A DNA stretch of 64,000 bases, from the NCBI GenBank assembly GCA_017577365.1, contig PKRJ01000006.1, forward strand, positions 26,175 through 90,174, written 5' to 3'. This document shows, piece after piece, positions 53,315-62,130 of this stretch; the stretch's first letter is position 1, and the number at the start of each line of letters is the position of its first letter. The translations under genes and the position numbers were made by a program. The notes beneath the pieces were generated by a model that searched no databases, was not told where the DNA came from, and was given only the letters and a program-made list of their open reading frames with translations. Source of the stretch: Gammaproteobacteria bacterium. GTDB taxonomy: Bacteria; Pseudomonadota; Gammaproteobacteria; Steroidobacterales; Rariloculaceae.

Positions 53315-54147
53315 GCCGCGGCCTCCCGAGCTCGAAGCCGCGCCTCGCGGGCGCGCTCGTAGACGTTTCGGCACGTCTCTTCGACGTACGCGGCCTGCGC
53401 GGCCGGCAACAGCCGGCCTTTGTTCACGCTCCGCGCGTGCAGGAGTCCCCCGAGCTCCGGACGGTAGGGCAGATCGAGAAACTCGAAGACGGCCGGGAGG
53501 AGCGCTTCCTTGTGCAACACGAGCTCGTCGTAGTCGACGACGATCATGCGCTCCGGCGCGAGCCGCTCGACGAGCTCGAAGGTCTGTCCGACCTTGCCGA
53601 CGTACGACGCGCACGCCTTCTCGAGGCGCGACGGCGGGAACAGCGACCGCGGCGTGCGGGCCCGCATGTTGCCCGCGCGAGGCACGGCCGGCGCGCCGCA
53701 CGCGACGTAGAGGCGATTCAGGGCGGCGCGCCGCCAGTGGTGCAGCATCGAGCGCACCACCGACAACGGCTCGCGGACGACCCAGACGAGGCGGAAGTCG
53801 TCGTGCTCGAAGTATTCGCGGAACCGATCGTTGAGATACGTCGTCTGGAACGCGAGCCGGCCTCGCGCGGCCGTCTCGACTTGACCCGCGAGGATCAGCG
53901 CCGCGTCGAGCTCGTCGTCGTCGCCGAAGCGGAAATCGCCCATGCCGTCGGCGCTCGATACGAGCCGCGCGACGGCCGTGGTCCCCGAGCGCTGACAGCC
54001 GGCGATGAGTATCGGCCGAGAGAACGAGTCGATCCGCGCGAGCAGCCGCCGGCCCGGCCGCTTGACGACACGCGAGAACTCCGCCCACGTGTGGACTCGA
54101 GGCCCGCGCCAGATGACGTTGCGGTCGTCCATCACCGCCCCCCGCAT
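53311..54147 (-). CDS. Sulfotransferase family protein
   Basis: The protein has 278 residues. The PAPS-binding loop is PILIAGCQRSGTTAVARLV and the 3'-phosphate segment is FRLVWVVREPLSVVRSMLHHW. The later region ERMIVVDYDELVLHKEALLPAVFEFLDLPY is typical of Sulfotransfer_1/3 proteins. Start may be at 54147 or at the internal Met 54132. It is not closely similar to the sulfotransferase at 49673, so the two may modify different positions. It is followed directly by a coupled GT4 gene. Confidence 0.83.
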   Translation of the reverse strand: MRGAVMDDRNVIWRGPRVHTWAEFSRVVKRPGRRLLARIDSFSRPILIAGCQRSGTTAVARLVSSADGMGDFRFGDDDELDAALILAGQVETAARGRLAFQTTYLNDRFREYFEHDDFRLVWVVREPLSVVRSMLHHWRRAALNRLYVACGAPAVPRAGNMRARTPRSLFPPSRLEKACASYVGKVGQTFELVERLAPERMIVVDYDELVLHKEALLPAVFEFLDLPYRPELGGLLHARSVNKGRLLPAAQAAYVEETCRNVYERAREARLRAREAAA

Positions 54148-54218
54148 GAGCTCCTTCTCCGGACCGCTCGCCTTGCGAAACGCGGGCCAACTTCGACGAC
54201 GCCGGGCGCCGGGCGCCC

Positions 54219-54236
54219 GCGCAGCGCTCGCTGCGC
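54219..54236 (-). terminator. Hairpin downstream of the flippase gene
   Basis: GCGCAGCG pairs perfectly with CGCTGCGC around a CT loop, 26 bases past the leftward flippase stop. The whole 114-bp gap is rich in GGGCGCC-type palindromes and contains no gene. Confidence 0.4.
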
Positions 54237-54261
54237 GAAGGCTCGCGGGGCGCGGGCGAGG

Positions 54262-55791
54262 TCAGTGCACGAAGCCGAACGCCCTCAAGAGCTTCGTCTC
54301 GCGGCCCGGGAAGAGCGTCGAGATCAGCTTGCGCTGCTCGGCGGACAGCGCGCCGAAACGCACGTACGCTCCGAAGAACGCTGCCCAGACTCCCGCGCCG
54401 ATCACGAGCTCGGCGAGCGGCGGGGTTTCGAGAAGGCGCACGAGCGCCGCGGCGCCGACGAACGGCAGCCAGATGAGCAACGTCACGCCGAGGAAACGGG
54501 AAGCGTCTTTCCAGACGGCGATATCTCGCACGAACCACCAGATGAAGAGATTCTTCATCAGCACGGCGCTGCCGGACGCGAGCATCGCGCCCGCGATTCC
54601 CAGCATCGGAATCAGCACGACCAGGCCGGCGATGTTGTAGAGCCCGAAGATCTTGCTCGCGAGGAGCACGTGCGCCTTTTCCTTCAGCTGCGCGACCAGC
54701 GTGACCGGCACGTCGATCGCGTTCAATGCCGCGAACGCGAACACGATCGTGAGGAGAGGCGAGTATTCGAGAAACCTGCCCGCGAACACCACGTCGACGA
54801 GCGGCCGGTGAAAGCACGCGACGAAGAGCGCGATGGGGACCATGAAGAGCAGCGACGCGTTCATCAGCAGCGTGAAGTAGCTCTTGACGCGCTCGGCGTT
54901 CGCACGATAGTCGAGGGAGAAGAACAGGGGACGCACGACCGACTCGAGGAACTTGAGCGGCGTGACTCTATAGATCATCGTGCTCAAACGGGTCGCGAAC
55001 GAGTACGCGCCGACGGCGACCGGGTCCAAGTAGTAGACGATGAAGAAATTGTCCGTGCGGGTCTGAAGCGGCAGCGTGCCCGCGTCGTTGAAATTGTAGA
55101 AGAACCCGTACTTGAAGAGCCGCCAGCGCTCGCTGCGAGGCAGGCCCTCTTGCGCGCCGCGCGATCGCTCCGCGCACGTCACGTAGTAGTACTTCATACC
55201 GGCGTAAAGGACGAGATACGCCGCGAGGTCGATCCAGAATACGAGCCGGAGGTCGAGGCCCCATCCGTATCCGACCGCGGCGTACGCGACGGCTTTGAGC
55301 ACCGCGAATGCCGCTTGCACGCCCATGCTGTGCTTCTGGAGCAGATGCGACGACAGCGCGATCGTGAGGATCGAGCACTGAAAGTGCGTCAGCGCGATGA
55401 CGGCGAACAGCAGGAACAGCGAACGGTAGTCTTCGATCTTGAAGATCGGCGCGAGGTCCGCCCAGAACGCGTACACCAGCCCCAGCACGGCCGCGGTCGA
55501 GGCGAGCCTGAGCAGTCCGATCCGCCGCACGAGGAGATCCGCGAGGCGGTGCTCCCCGGCCTTGAGGTACTCCGGCTGATAGCGCCGGAGCGTGTGCTCG
55601 AGCCCGAACGACGCACCGGAAGCGAGGAGCGGCAACAGCGCGTAGAACAGGTTGTAGATCCCGTATTCGGCTTCGCTCAGCAGCCTGACGAGGAGCACGT
55701 AGCCGACGACCGTCGCGATCTGGCCCGGCGGGCGCAGGGCGAGCGTATGGAAGACCGCTCGTCTGGCACGCTGTTTGCTGTAGATCGTCAT
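54262..55791 (-). CDS. Wzx-like polysaccharide flippase (oligosaccharide flippase family)
   Basis: The protein has 509 residues from ATG 55791; the much longer upstream frame is unsupported. Twelve to fourteen membrane helices are visible. The N-terminus ALRPPGQIATVVGYVLLVRLLSEAEYGIYNLFYALLPLLA is the typical MOP/PST-type opening (Polysacc_synt). Charged residues inside helices, and LQTRTDNFFIVYYLDPVAVGAYSFATRL in the middle, agree with this family. It should carry the lipid-linked repeat unit across the inner membrane for the Wzy-type polymerase at 58488. Confidence 0.87.
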   Translation of the reverse strand: MTIYSKQRARRAVFHTLALRPPGQIATVVGYVLLVRLLSEAEYGIYNLFYALLPLLASGASFGLEHTLRRYQPEYLKAGEHRLADLLVRRIGLLRLASTAAVLGLVYAFWADLAPIFKIEDYRSLFLLFAVIALTHFQCSILTIALSSHLLQKHSMGVQAAFAVLKAVAYAAVGYGWGLDLRLVFWIDLAAYLVLYAGMKYYYVTCAERSRGAQEGLPRSERWRLFKYGFFYNFNDAGTLPLQTRTDNFFIVYYLDPVAVGAYSFATRLSTMIYRVTPLKFLESVVRPLFFSLDYRANAERVKSYFTLLMNASLLFMVPIALFVACFHRPLVDVVFAGRFLEYSPLLTIVFAFAALNAIDVPVTLVAQLKEKAHVLLASKIFGLYNIAGLVVLIPMLGIAGAMLASGSAVLMKNLFIWWFVRDIAVWKDASRFLGVTLLIWLPFVGAAALVRLLETPPLAELVIGAGVWAAFFGAYVRFGALSAEQRKLISTLFPGRETKLLRAFGFVH

Positions 55792-55966
55792 CGGCGATCG
55801 ACCGGCGAAGTCGGCGTTCGCCCACGGACGTGAGGAACGGGCGATTTGTGCGGTTGTGGTTGCAACACCCAAGCATCCTGACACGCAAGTTGCGGCAGCG
55901 GCAACTGCGGCGAACTCGTGAACGAGCGCGACGCAACGTCGTGCATCGCGGATGCGGGGAGCCCGG

Positions 55967-57286
55967 ATGAGAATCGCGGTGTTCGGATTGGGATACGTCG
56001 GAATCGTGTCGGCGGCATGCCTCGCCCGCGACGGGCATCGCGTCATCGGCGTCGACACGAACCGTATCAAGGTCGAGCTCGTCAACGACGGCGCGAGCCC
56101 GATCGTCGAAGCCGGCCTCGCGGAGATGATCGGCGACGCGGTGCGCACGGGTGCGCTGCGCGCGACCGTGGACGCGACGGAGGCGGTTGCGGAGACGGAG
56201 TTGTCGTTCGTCTGCGTCGGCACGCCCGGCAACGGCAACGGCAGCTTGAGCCTCGAGTTCGTGGACCGCGTCTGCCGCGATATAGGCGCGGCGCTCGCGG
56301 AAGTCTCCGGATGGCATCTCGTGGCGATTCGCAGCACGATGCTGCCGGGCTCCATGCGCGAGACGGTGATCCCGGCGCTCGAAGCCGCCTCGGGCAAGAC
56401 GGCCGGCGTCGACTTCGGCGTGTGCTTCAATCCCGAGTTCTTGCGGGAAGGCAGCGCGGTCAAAGACTACGAGGATCCGCCGAAGACCGTGATCGGCGAG
56501 CTCGACGAGCGAAGCGGCGACGTGCTCGAGCGCCTCTACGCCCCCCTCCCCGGACCGAAGTTCCGCACCGATCTCGCGACCGCCGAGATGGTGAAATACG
56601 TCGACAACGCGTGGCACGCGCTCAAGATCGCGTTCGCCAACGAGATCGGCAACATCAGCAAGAGCTGCGGCGTGGATAGTCACGCCGTGATGGACATCTT
56701 CTGCCGCGATACGAAGCTGAATCTTTCCCCCTGTTACCTCAAGCCCGGCTTCGCGTTCGGCGGATCGTGCCTGCCGAAGGACGTCCGAGCGTTGACGTAC
56801 TACGCGCGCTCCCACGACCTCGAGACGCCGGTGCTTTCGTCGATTCTTCCGAGCAACGAGCTGCAGATCGCCCGGGCCTTCGACATGCTGCAACGGCACG
56901 GGCGGTGCCGCGTCGGCGTGCTGGGGCTGAGCTTCAAGGCGGGCACGGACGATCTGCGCGAAAGCCCGCTCGTCGGACTGATCGAGCGCCTCATCGGCAA
57001 GGGATACGAGGTCGCGATCTACGACCGCAACGTCAGCTTGGCGAAGCTGATCGGCGCGAATCGCGATTACATCCTTCGACATATTCCGCATATCGAGAGG
57101 TTGATGGTCGATGACCCGAATCGCTTGATCGAAGACTCGCAGATTCTGGTGATCGGCACGGCGGAGCCCGAGTTCTCCGAGCTCGTGCGCAACGTGCCGC
57201 AAGGGACGATGATTCTGGATCTGGTGCGCGCAAGGATCGGCGCGGAGCTATGCGATCGGATGGACTATCAGGGCATCTGCTGGTAA
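55967..57286 (+). CDS. GDP-mannose 6-dehydrogenase-like (AlgD family) nucleotide-sugar dehydrogenase
   Basis: The 439-residue enzyme makes a nucleotide-linked uronic acid in two NAD-dependent oxidation steps. The start at 55967 gives the Rossmann motif MRIAVFGLGYVGIVSAACLARDGH at once. Close AlgD features are FNPEFLREGSAVKDYEDPPKTVIG, KYVDNAWHALKIAFANEIGNI, the catalytic Cys in FAFGGSCLPKDVRALTYYA, and GLSFKAGTDDLRESPLVGL. The last residues GICW equal those of AlgD, so I favour GDP-mannose over UDP-glucose as substrate; this is from memory of AlgD. No other alginate synthase genes are seen here. It overlaps the next gene by 37 bases. Confidence 0.88.
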   Translation: MRIAVFGLGYVGIVSAACLARDGHRVIGVDTNRIKVELVNDGASPIVEAGLAEMIGDAVRTGALRATVDATEAVAETELSFVCVGTPGNGNGSLSLEFVDRVCRDIGAALAEVSGWHLVAIRSTMLPGSMRETVIPALEAASGKTAGVDFGVCFNPEFLREGSAVKDYEDPPKTVIGELDERSGDVLERLYAPLPGPKFRTDLATAEMVKYVDNAWHALKIAFANEIGNISKSCGVDSHAVMDIFCRDTKLNLSPCYLKPGFAFGGSCLPKDVRALTYYARSHDLETPVLSSILPSNELQIARAFDMLQRHGRCRVGVLGLSFKAGTDDLRESPLVGLIERLIGKGYEVAIYDRNVSLAKLIGANRDYILRHIPHIERLMVDDPNRLIEDSQILVIGTAEPEFSELVRNVPQGTMILDLVRARIGAELCDRMDYQGICW

Positions 57287-58491
57287 ATCGCCGCCGGCGC
57301 CGCGTGCTGATCATCGTCGAGAATCTGCCCGTTCCCTTCGATCGCCGCGTCTGGCAGGAGGCGACGACGCTCCAGGCGGCCGGCTACGACGTGTCGGTGA
57401 TATCCCCGAAGCGGGGCGACTACAGGAAGAGCTACGAGGTGCTCGAAGGCGTGCACGTGTATAGGCATCCGCTGCCTGTCGAGGCCGACGGCCCGCTCGG
57501 CTACGCGGCCGAGTACGCCGTCGCTCTGTTCTTCGAGCTGGTGCTCGCCGTGCGCGTCGCGTTGACGCGCGGCGTCGACGTCATCCACGCGTGCAATCCG
57601 CCGGATCTGATCTTCCTCGTGGCGCTGCCGTTCAAGCTTTTCGGCAAGAAATTCGTGTTCGACCACCACGACATCAATCCGGAGCTTTACGAGGCGAAGT
57701 TCGGCAAGCGGGACGTGTTCTACCGGCTCCTGCTCGCGCTCGAGCGGTCGACGTACCGTGTCGCGGACCGGGCCATCGCGACGAACGACTCGTATCGCCG
57801 CATCGCCGTCGAGCGCGGCGGCAAGAGCCCGGCGGAGGTCGCGGTGGTCAGGAGCGGCCCCTCGCTCGAGAGGATGCGCGTCGGGCCGCCGGTGCCCAAA
57901 TGGCGGTTCGGCAAGCGTCACCTCGTCGGCTACGTCGGGGTGATCGGCAAGCAGGAAGGGGTGGATATGCTCCTTCGCGCGGCGAGACACGTCGTGCGCG
58001 ACGCCGGGCGCGACGACGTGCATTTCACGCTCGTCGGCGGCGGCACGGAGCTCGAGAACCTGAAGCGGCTCGCGCACGCGCTCGAGCTCGACGGCGACGT
58101 GACGTTCACCGGACGTCTTTCGGACGAGGAGCTTCTCGAGGTGTTGAACACCGCGGACGTCTGCGTGAATCCCGACGTCGTCAACGAGATGAACGACAAG
58201 TCGACGATGAACAAGATCATGGAGTACATGGCGCTCGGCAAGCCGGTCGTGCAGTTCGATACGACCGAGGGCCGCGTCTCCGCGGCCGGCGCGGCGCTGT
58301 ACGCGCGGCCGAACGATCCGCGAAGCTTCGCGGAGAAGCTCATCGAGCTGCTCGACGATCCCGAGAAGCGCGCGGAAATGGGGCGCATAGGACGGGCGCG
58401 GATCGAGCGAGAGCTGTCGTGGGACCACCAAGCGCCGAAGCTGCTCGAGGTTTACGCTCGGCTGTTCGGGGAGCCGGAGGCCGAGCGATGA
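57250..58491 (+). CDS. GT4 family glycosyltransferase
   Basis: The product has 413 residues. The start at 57250 overlaps the dehydrogenase gene by 37 bases; an internal start after NRRRRR is also possible. RRVLIIVENLPVPFDRRVWQEATTLQAAGYDVSVISP is typical of the WbuB-like transferases for N-acetyl-hexosamines, as is FVFDHHDINPELYEAKFG. The donor half has YVGVIGKQEGVDMLL, LVGGGTELENLKRLA and MNKIMEYMALGKPVVQFDTTEG. Its stop overlaps the start of the Wzy-like gene, ATGA, so the three genes 55967-59849 form one coupled unit. Confidence 0.88.
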   Translation: MRSDGLSGHLLVNRRRRRVLIIVENLPVPFDRRVWQEATTLQAAGYDVSVISPKRGDYRKSYEVLEGVHVYRHPLPVEADGPLGYAAEYAVALFFELVLAVRVALTRGVDVIHACNPPDLIFLVALPFKLFGKKFVFDHHDINPELYEAKFGKRDVFYRLLLALERSTYRVADRAIATNDSYRRIAVERGGKSPAEVAVVRSGPSLERMRVGPPVPKWRFGKRHLVGYVGVIGKQEGVDMLLRAARHVVRDAGRDDVHFTLVGGGTELENLKRLAHALELDGDVTFTGRLSDEELLEVLNTADVCVNPDVVNEMNDKSTMNKIMEYMALGKPVVQFDTTEGRVSAAGAALYARPNDPRSFAEKLIELLDDPEKRAEMGRIGRARIERELSWDHQAPKLLEVYARLFGEPEAER

Positions 58492-59849
58492 TCAACGCGC
58501 TCGTCATCGTGACGTTTCTCTCGTGCTTCCTCGCGGCGTTCTTCGCGAAGAAGCTGAACGTCGTCAGCGTCTATTTCGTCGTGCTGCCGGAGCTCTTGAG
58601 CGGTATCGTGCTGCTCGTAGTGATCGCGCGGCTGATCGTCGGCAAGCGGCTCGAGCTCGACGGCAAGTACATCGTATTCATCGTCGCGCTGCTGATGACG
58701 ATGGCGATGGGCGCCGTCGTCGAGGGCGTGCCCGCGGGTCCTGTCGTGTCCGGTCTCCGCACCTATCTGCCGGCGCTGCCGCTGCTGCTGCTCGGCGCCG
58801 TCTATCCGTTCAAAGGGCGGGAGATCCGCAGCCAGCTCGTCGTGCTGATCGCGCTTCTCGCGATTCAGATCCCTCTCGCGGTCTATCAGCGGTTCTGGCA
58901 GTTCGCGCACAAGATGCACACCGGAGACGTCGTGACCGGCACGGTGACGAACTCGGGCGTCTTGAGCGTGGTCATGATATCGGGCATCACGCTGCTGACA
59001 GTGCTGTACCTGCGCAGGAAGCTGTCGCTGCTGCCCTATCTGACCTGCACGGGGCTGATGCTCGTGCCGACCGCGGTGAACGAGACGAAGGCGACCATCG
59101 TGATGCTGCCCGTCGCGATGTTCGCGCCCATTCTCCTGATGCGAAGGTCCGAGCAGCCGCTGCGGCGCCTCGTGCCGATCGTCGCGATCTTCACGATCTG
59201 CGGCGCGGGTTTCGTCGCGACTTACGACTACCTGATCCAGAACCGAGCATCGGGAACGACGCTCGAGGACTTCTGGCTCGAAGGGCGCGTGCAGGATTAC
59301 ATGTACCGCGGCGCCGTCGAAGGCGACCCGCGCGTCGGCCGCTTCGACAGTATGCAGATCGCCGTGCGCACGATCTCGCAAACGCCCCTCCGCGCGGTGT
59401 TCGGCCTCGGTATCGGAAACGTCTCACCCGCGATGCTGCCTGGCTTCGAGGGCGAGTACGCGCACTACTACGAGAAGTATCGGGTGTGGTTCACGCAGGT
59501 CACGATGCTGCTATGGAACATGGGGTTCGCCGGCGTCGCCGTCTACGGTCTGTTGCTGTTCGCGATGCTGCGCGACGCGGTGACGCTCGCGAAGGCCGGC
59601 GGCTCGCATGCCGCGATCGGTCAATGCTGGGGCGCGATCGTGGTTCTTTTCGCGATGTCCTTCCTGTATCACGCGGTGCTCGCGATGAACGAGATCATGT
59701 TCCCGCTGATGTTCTACGCGGGATTCGTCGCGCGGCGCGCGCATCTCTTGCGGCGCGAGCATCGCGCTCTGCGGCGTGCGCCGGCGCGTGCCCCGCAACG
59801 GGGCGGCCCGAAGCCGGTCGGCGGCGTGACGGCCGGAGCCGGTCCGTGA
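58488..59849 (+). CDS. Wzy/O-antigen ligase-like membrane protein
   Basis: The protein has 453 residues with ten or more membrane helices. It carries a large periplasmic loop between the late helices (about residues 240-330, with YLIQNRASGTTLEDFW and YMYRGAVEGDPRVGRFDSMQ). The following FGLGIGNVSPA resembles the loop motif of Wzy_C proteins (GxGxxxF-like). A role as repeat-unit polymerase or polymer ligase is likely given the flippase and glycosyltransferases nearby. The basic C-terminal tail is cytoplasmic. It is translationally coupled to the GT4 gene before it. Confidence 0.78.
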   Translation: MINALVIVTFLSCFLAAFFAKKLNVVSVYFVVLPELLSGIVLLVVIARLIVGKRLELDGKYIVFIVALLMTMAMGAVVEGVPAGPVVSGLRTYLPALPLLLLGAVYPFKGREIRSQLVVLIALLAIQIPLAVYQRFWQFAHKMHTGDVVTGTVTNSGVLSVVMISGITLLTVLYLRRKLSLLPYLTCTGLMLVPTAVNETKATIVMLPVAMFAPILLMRRSEQPLRRLVPIVAIFTICGAGFVATYDYLIQNRASGTTLEDFWLEGRVQDYMYRGAVEGDPRVGRFDSMQIAVRTISQTPLRAVFGLGIGNVSPAMLPGFEGEYAHYYEKYRVWFTQVTMLLWNMGFAGVAVYGLLLFAMLRDAVTLAKAGGSHAAIGQCWGAIVVLFAMSFLYHAVLAMNEIMFPLMFYAGFVARRAHLLRREHRALRRAPARAPQRGGPKPVGGVTAGAGP

Positions 59850-59865
59850 CGGCTCCGCGCGGGAG

Positions 59866-60921
59866 TCAGAGCAATCCCTGGCTCCGATACCACTCCGCGG
59901 TGCGGCGCAGGCCGTCTTCGACGCCGACCTTCGGCGAGTAGCCGAGCAGGGCGCGGGCCTTGTCGATTCGGTAGGCGCGATTGTTCGTGAAGAACTCGAC
60001 CCGGCGCCGGTGAATCGGCGGATCGACGCCGAGCGGCCGGCACATCGCCTCGCAAAGCCACCCGGCGAGCCAGATCGGCCGCGCGGGCAGCCGCACGACG
60101 CCGGGTTTTCCGCCGTTGCCGGCCAACGACGCCACCAGCTCGAAGATCTCGTTCAGAGACGGGATATCGGGGCCGCCGATCAGGAACGCTTCTCCGGCCG
60201 CGCCGGGCTCCGAAGCCGCGAGGATGAAGGCGTCGGTCAAATCCTCGATGTAGACGAGATGATAGCCGACCTTGCCGTCGCCGATCGTGATCATCGGCCG
60301 GCGACTCGCGAGCTTGAATAGCTTCAGCAGACGCGTATCGCCCGGCCCGTAAACCGGCGTCGGCCGTAGGACCGTGACCTCGACGCCGTTCCGAGCGCCG
60401 AGCTCGAGCGCGAGGCGCTCGCCGTCCGCCTTCGTTTGCTCGTAGATGCCGACGGGCCTGACCGGATGCGTCTCGTCGGCCGGAGATCCGTTGATGCTGC
60501 CGTGGATACCGCACGTGCTGCAGTGCACGATGCGTCGAACGCCGTTACGTCTTGCCGCGTCGTGCATCATCCGCACCGATTCGACGTTGACCTCGCGATA
60601 TCGGGCGTCGGAGAGACCCGGCTCTCGGAACGTGCCCGCGATCGCATAGACCAGATCGACGCCGCGCGTCGCTCGATCGACCGTTTCGGGGTCGGTGATA
60701 TCACCGAAGACCGCATCGAGAGGGGGGAAGTCGAGCGCCGCGAGCTTTGCCGGATCGCGGACAAGGACTCGCACGTCCTCGCCCCGCTGGAGGAGCTTTC
60801 GAGTCAGCGCTTGCCCGATAAAGCCCGTCGCTCCTGTGACGAGAACCTTCCTGTTCAAGTCATCGTCCTCCAACACGCTGCGAGCCGATCCCTCGCTCGT
60901 GGGCCGCGCGGGGCGACTCAT
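59866..60921 (-). CDS. NAD(P)-dependent epimerase/dehydratase (extended SDR)
   Basis: The protein has 351 residues; the Met at 60921 gives a 22-residue leader before KVLVTGATGFIGQALTRKLLQRG, and a start nearer to this motif is possible. The nucleotide site GATGFIG and DVRVLVRD are followed by HCSTCGIHG and the catalytic pair in YEQTKADGERLALEL (Tyr and Lys). The C-terminal half, HRRRVEFFTNNRAYRIDKARALLGYSPKV, matches 3-beta-hydroxysteroid/NDP-sugar epimerases. It may alter a sugar nucleotide for the polymer, but its divergent position leaves other roles open. Confidence 0.83.
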   Translation of the reverse strand: MSRPARPTSEGSARSVLEDDDLNRKVLVTGATGFIGQALTRKLLQRGEDVRVLVRDPAKLAALDFPPLDAVFGDITDPETVDRATRGVDLVYAIAGTFREPGLSDARYREVNVESVRMMHDAARRNGVRRIVHCSTCGIHGSINGSPADETHPVRPVGIYEQTKADGERLALELGARNGVEVTVLRPTPVYGPGDTRLLKLFKLASRRPMITIGDGKVGYHLVYIEDLTDAFILAASEPGAAGEAFLIGGPDIPSLNEIFELVASLAGNGGKPGVVRLPARPIWLAGWLCEAMCRPLGVDPPIHRRRVEFFTNNRAYRIDKARALLGYSPKVGVEDGLRRTAEWYRSQGLL

Positions 60922-60987
60922 TCAAGTTTCGGGCCAGATGGCATGTGCCTTGCATTGCCCGGCCACGCCTGAAGAGCGGGTCCGCCT

Positions 60988-62130
60988 ATGAATCCTTCGG
61001 AAGCCGAACCGCCGGTGCAACGCGTTGCCGATGAGCGACGGCCCGGGACGATTGCGGTCGTGGTCGTGAATTACAACGGCGCGAGGACGGTGCTCGACAC
61101 GCTCGATTCGCTCTTTCGTCAGCGCGGCGTCGCGGTGTCCGTGATCGTTGTCGACGACGGCTCGACGGACGGCAGCCCGGACGCGATCGCTCGGCAATAT
61201 CCCGCCGTCGAAATTCATCGCGAGCCGCGCAATACGAAGGAGGTTAACAGGCTGCGGAATATCGGGCTCGCTCGAGCGACGGCCGACAAGATCCTGGTCA
61301 CGGATAACGACGTCGTATTCGAGACCGATTGCATCGCGGAGCTGGTGCGTGCGATGGACGCGGATCGTCGCGTCGCGCTTTGTCTGCCGAGAATGATGTA
61401 CGCGCAAACGCCCGATACCGTTTACATGGCCGGCGGTCGCATTCATTACGCCGGCGCGACGATCGCGCCGAATCGGCACGAGCCGTTCGACGGGCGTACC
61501 GAGCCGAGGCCGGCGATCGGCGGCGGCATCGTTCTGCTCGATCGCCGCAAGCTTTCCGAGGTGGGCGGCTTCGACGAGGGCTACCGGCTCGCGTGGGGCG
61601 ACGACGTGGAGCTGCACCAGAGGCTTCTGCTCGCGGGTTACGAGTGCCTGTACGTGCCGACCGCCGTCTGTCTGCACGAGTACAAGCCGTTCGACGGCAC
61701 GCGCGCGTATCGAGCGCGCGGTCAGGTCGGTAACCGGTGGCGCTACCTACTGACGCACTACGAGGCGCGCACGCTGCTGCTGATCCTTCCGGCGCTCGTG
61801 CTCTACGAGATCGTGCAAGCGACGTTCCTGATGCTGAAAGGCATGCCGCATCTGTACGTGGCCGGGACGCTCGATGCAATCTTGGCTTTACCGTCCATCG
61901 TGAAGAGGCGGCGCGAGGTTCAAGCGCTGCGCGTCGTGCCGGATAGGGACGTGCTGTTCGCGGGACCGATGTACGTCCGGCCCGAGCATGCGCACGGCTT
62001 CGACGTCGCGGCCCGGGCCGTCGCCACGCTGAGCGCGACGTTCGCCGCGTACTGGCGGCTCGTTCGGCCGCTGCTCTCGAGCGGCGCGCGCGAGCGTTCT
62101 CGCCGCCTCAGCGCGCGGCCCGAGGGGTAG
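60988..62130 (+). CDS. GT2 family glycosyltransferase
   Basis: The protein has 380 residues. After a 20-residue leader the GT-A domain starts IAVVVVNYNGARTVLDTLDSL. VVDDGSTDGS binds the nucleotide, LVTDNDVVFETD holds the DxD-like element, and GGFDEGYRLAWGDDVELHQRLLLAGYECLYVP is the ED/acceptor motif of rhamnosyltransferase-like enzymes. One or two hydrophobic helices near residues 265-310 (TLLLILPALVLYEIVQATFLML) may attach it to the membrane. It lies next to the epimerase gene, divergent, with 66 bases between. Confidence 0.88.
   Translation: MNPSEAEPPVQRVADERRPGTIAVVVVNYNGARTVLDTLDSLFRQRGVAVSVIVVDDGSTDGSPDAIARQYPAVEIHREPRNTKEVNRLRNIGLARATADKILVTDNDVVFETDCIAELVRAMDADRRVALCLPRMMYAQTPDTVYMAGGRIHYAGATIAPNRHEPFDGRTEPRPAIGGGIVLLDRRKLSEVGGFDEGYRLAWGDDVELHQRLLLAGYECLYVPTAVCLHEYKPFDGTRAYRARGQVGNRWRYLLTHYEARTLLLILPALVLYEIVQATFLMLKGMPHLYVAGTLDAILALPSIVKRRREVQALRVVPDRDVLFAGPMYVRPEHAHGFDVAARAVATLSATFAAYWRLVRPLLSSGARERSRRLSARPEG

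Noticed and set aside
52022..54817. Extension of the GT4 gene upstream into a 931-residue protein
   Set aside because: The extra 500 residues are antisense-like noise over the sulfotransferase gene. The ATG at 53314 overlaps its stop in the same ATGA pattern used elsewhere in this window.
53092..55833. A 913-residue plus-strand frame over the sulfotransferase and flippase genes
   Set aside because: Highly charged low-complexity composition with no domain, and three well-supported genes lie on the other strand.
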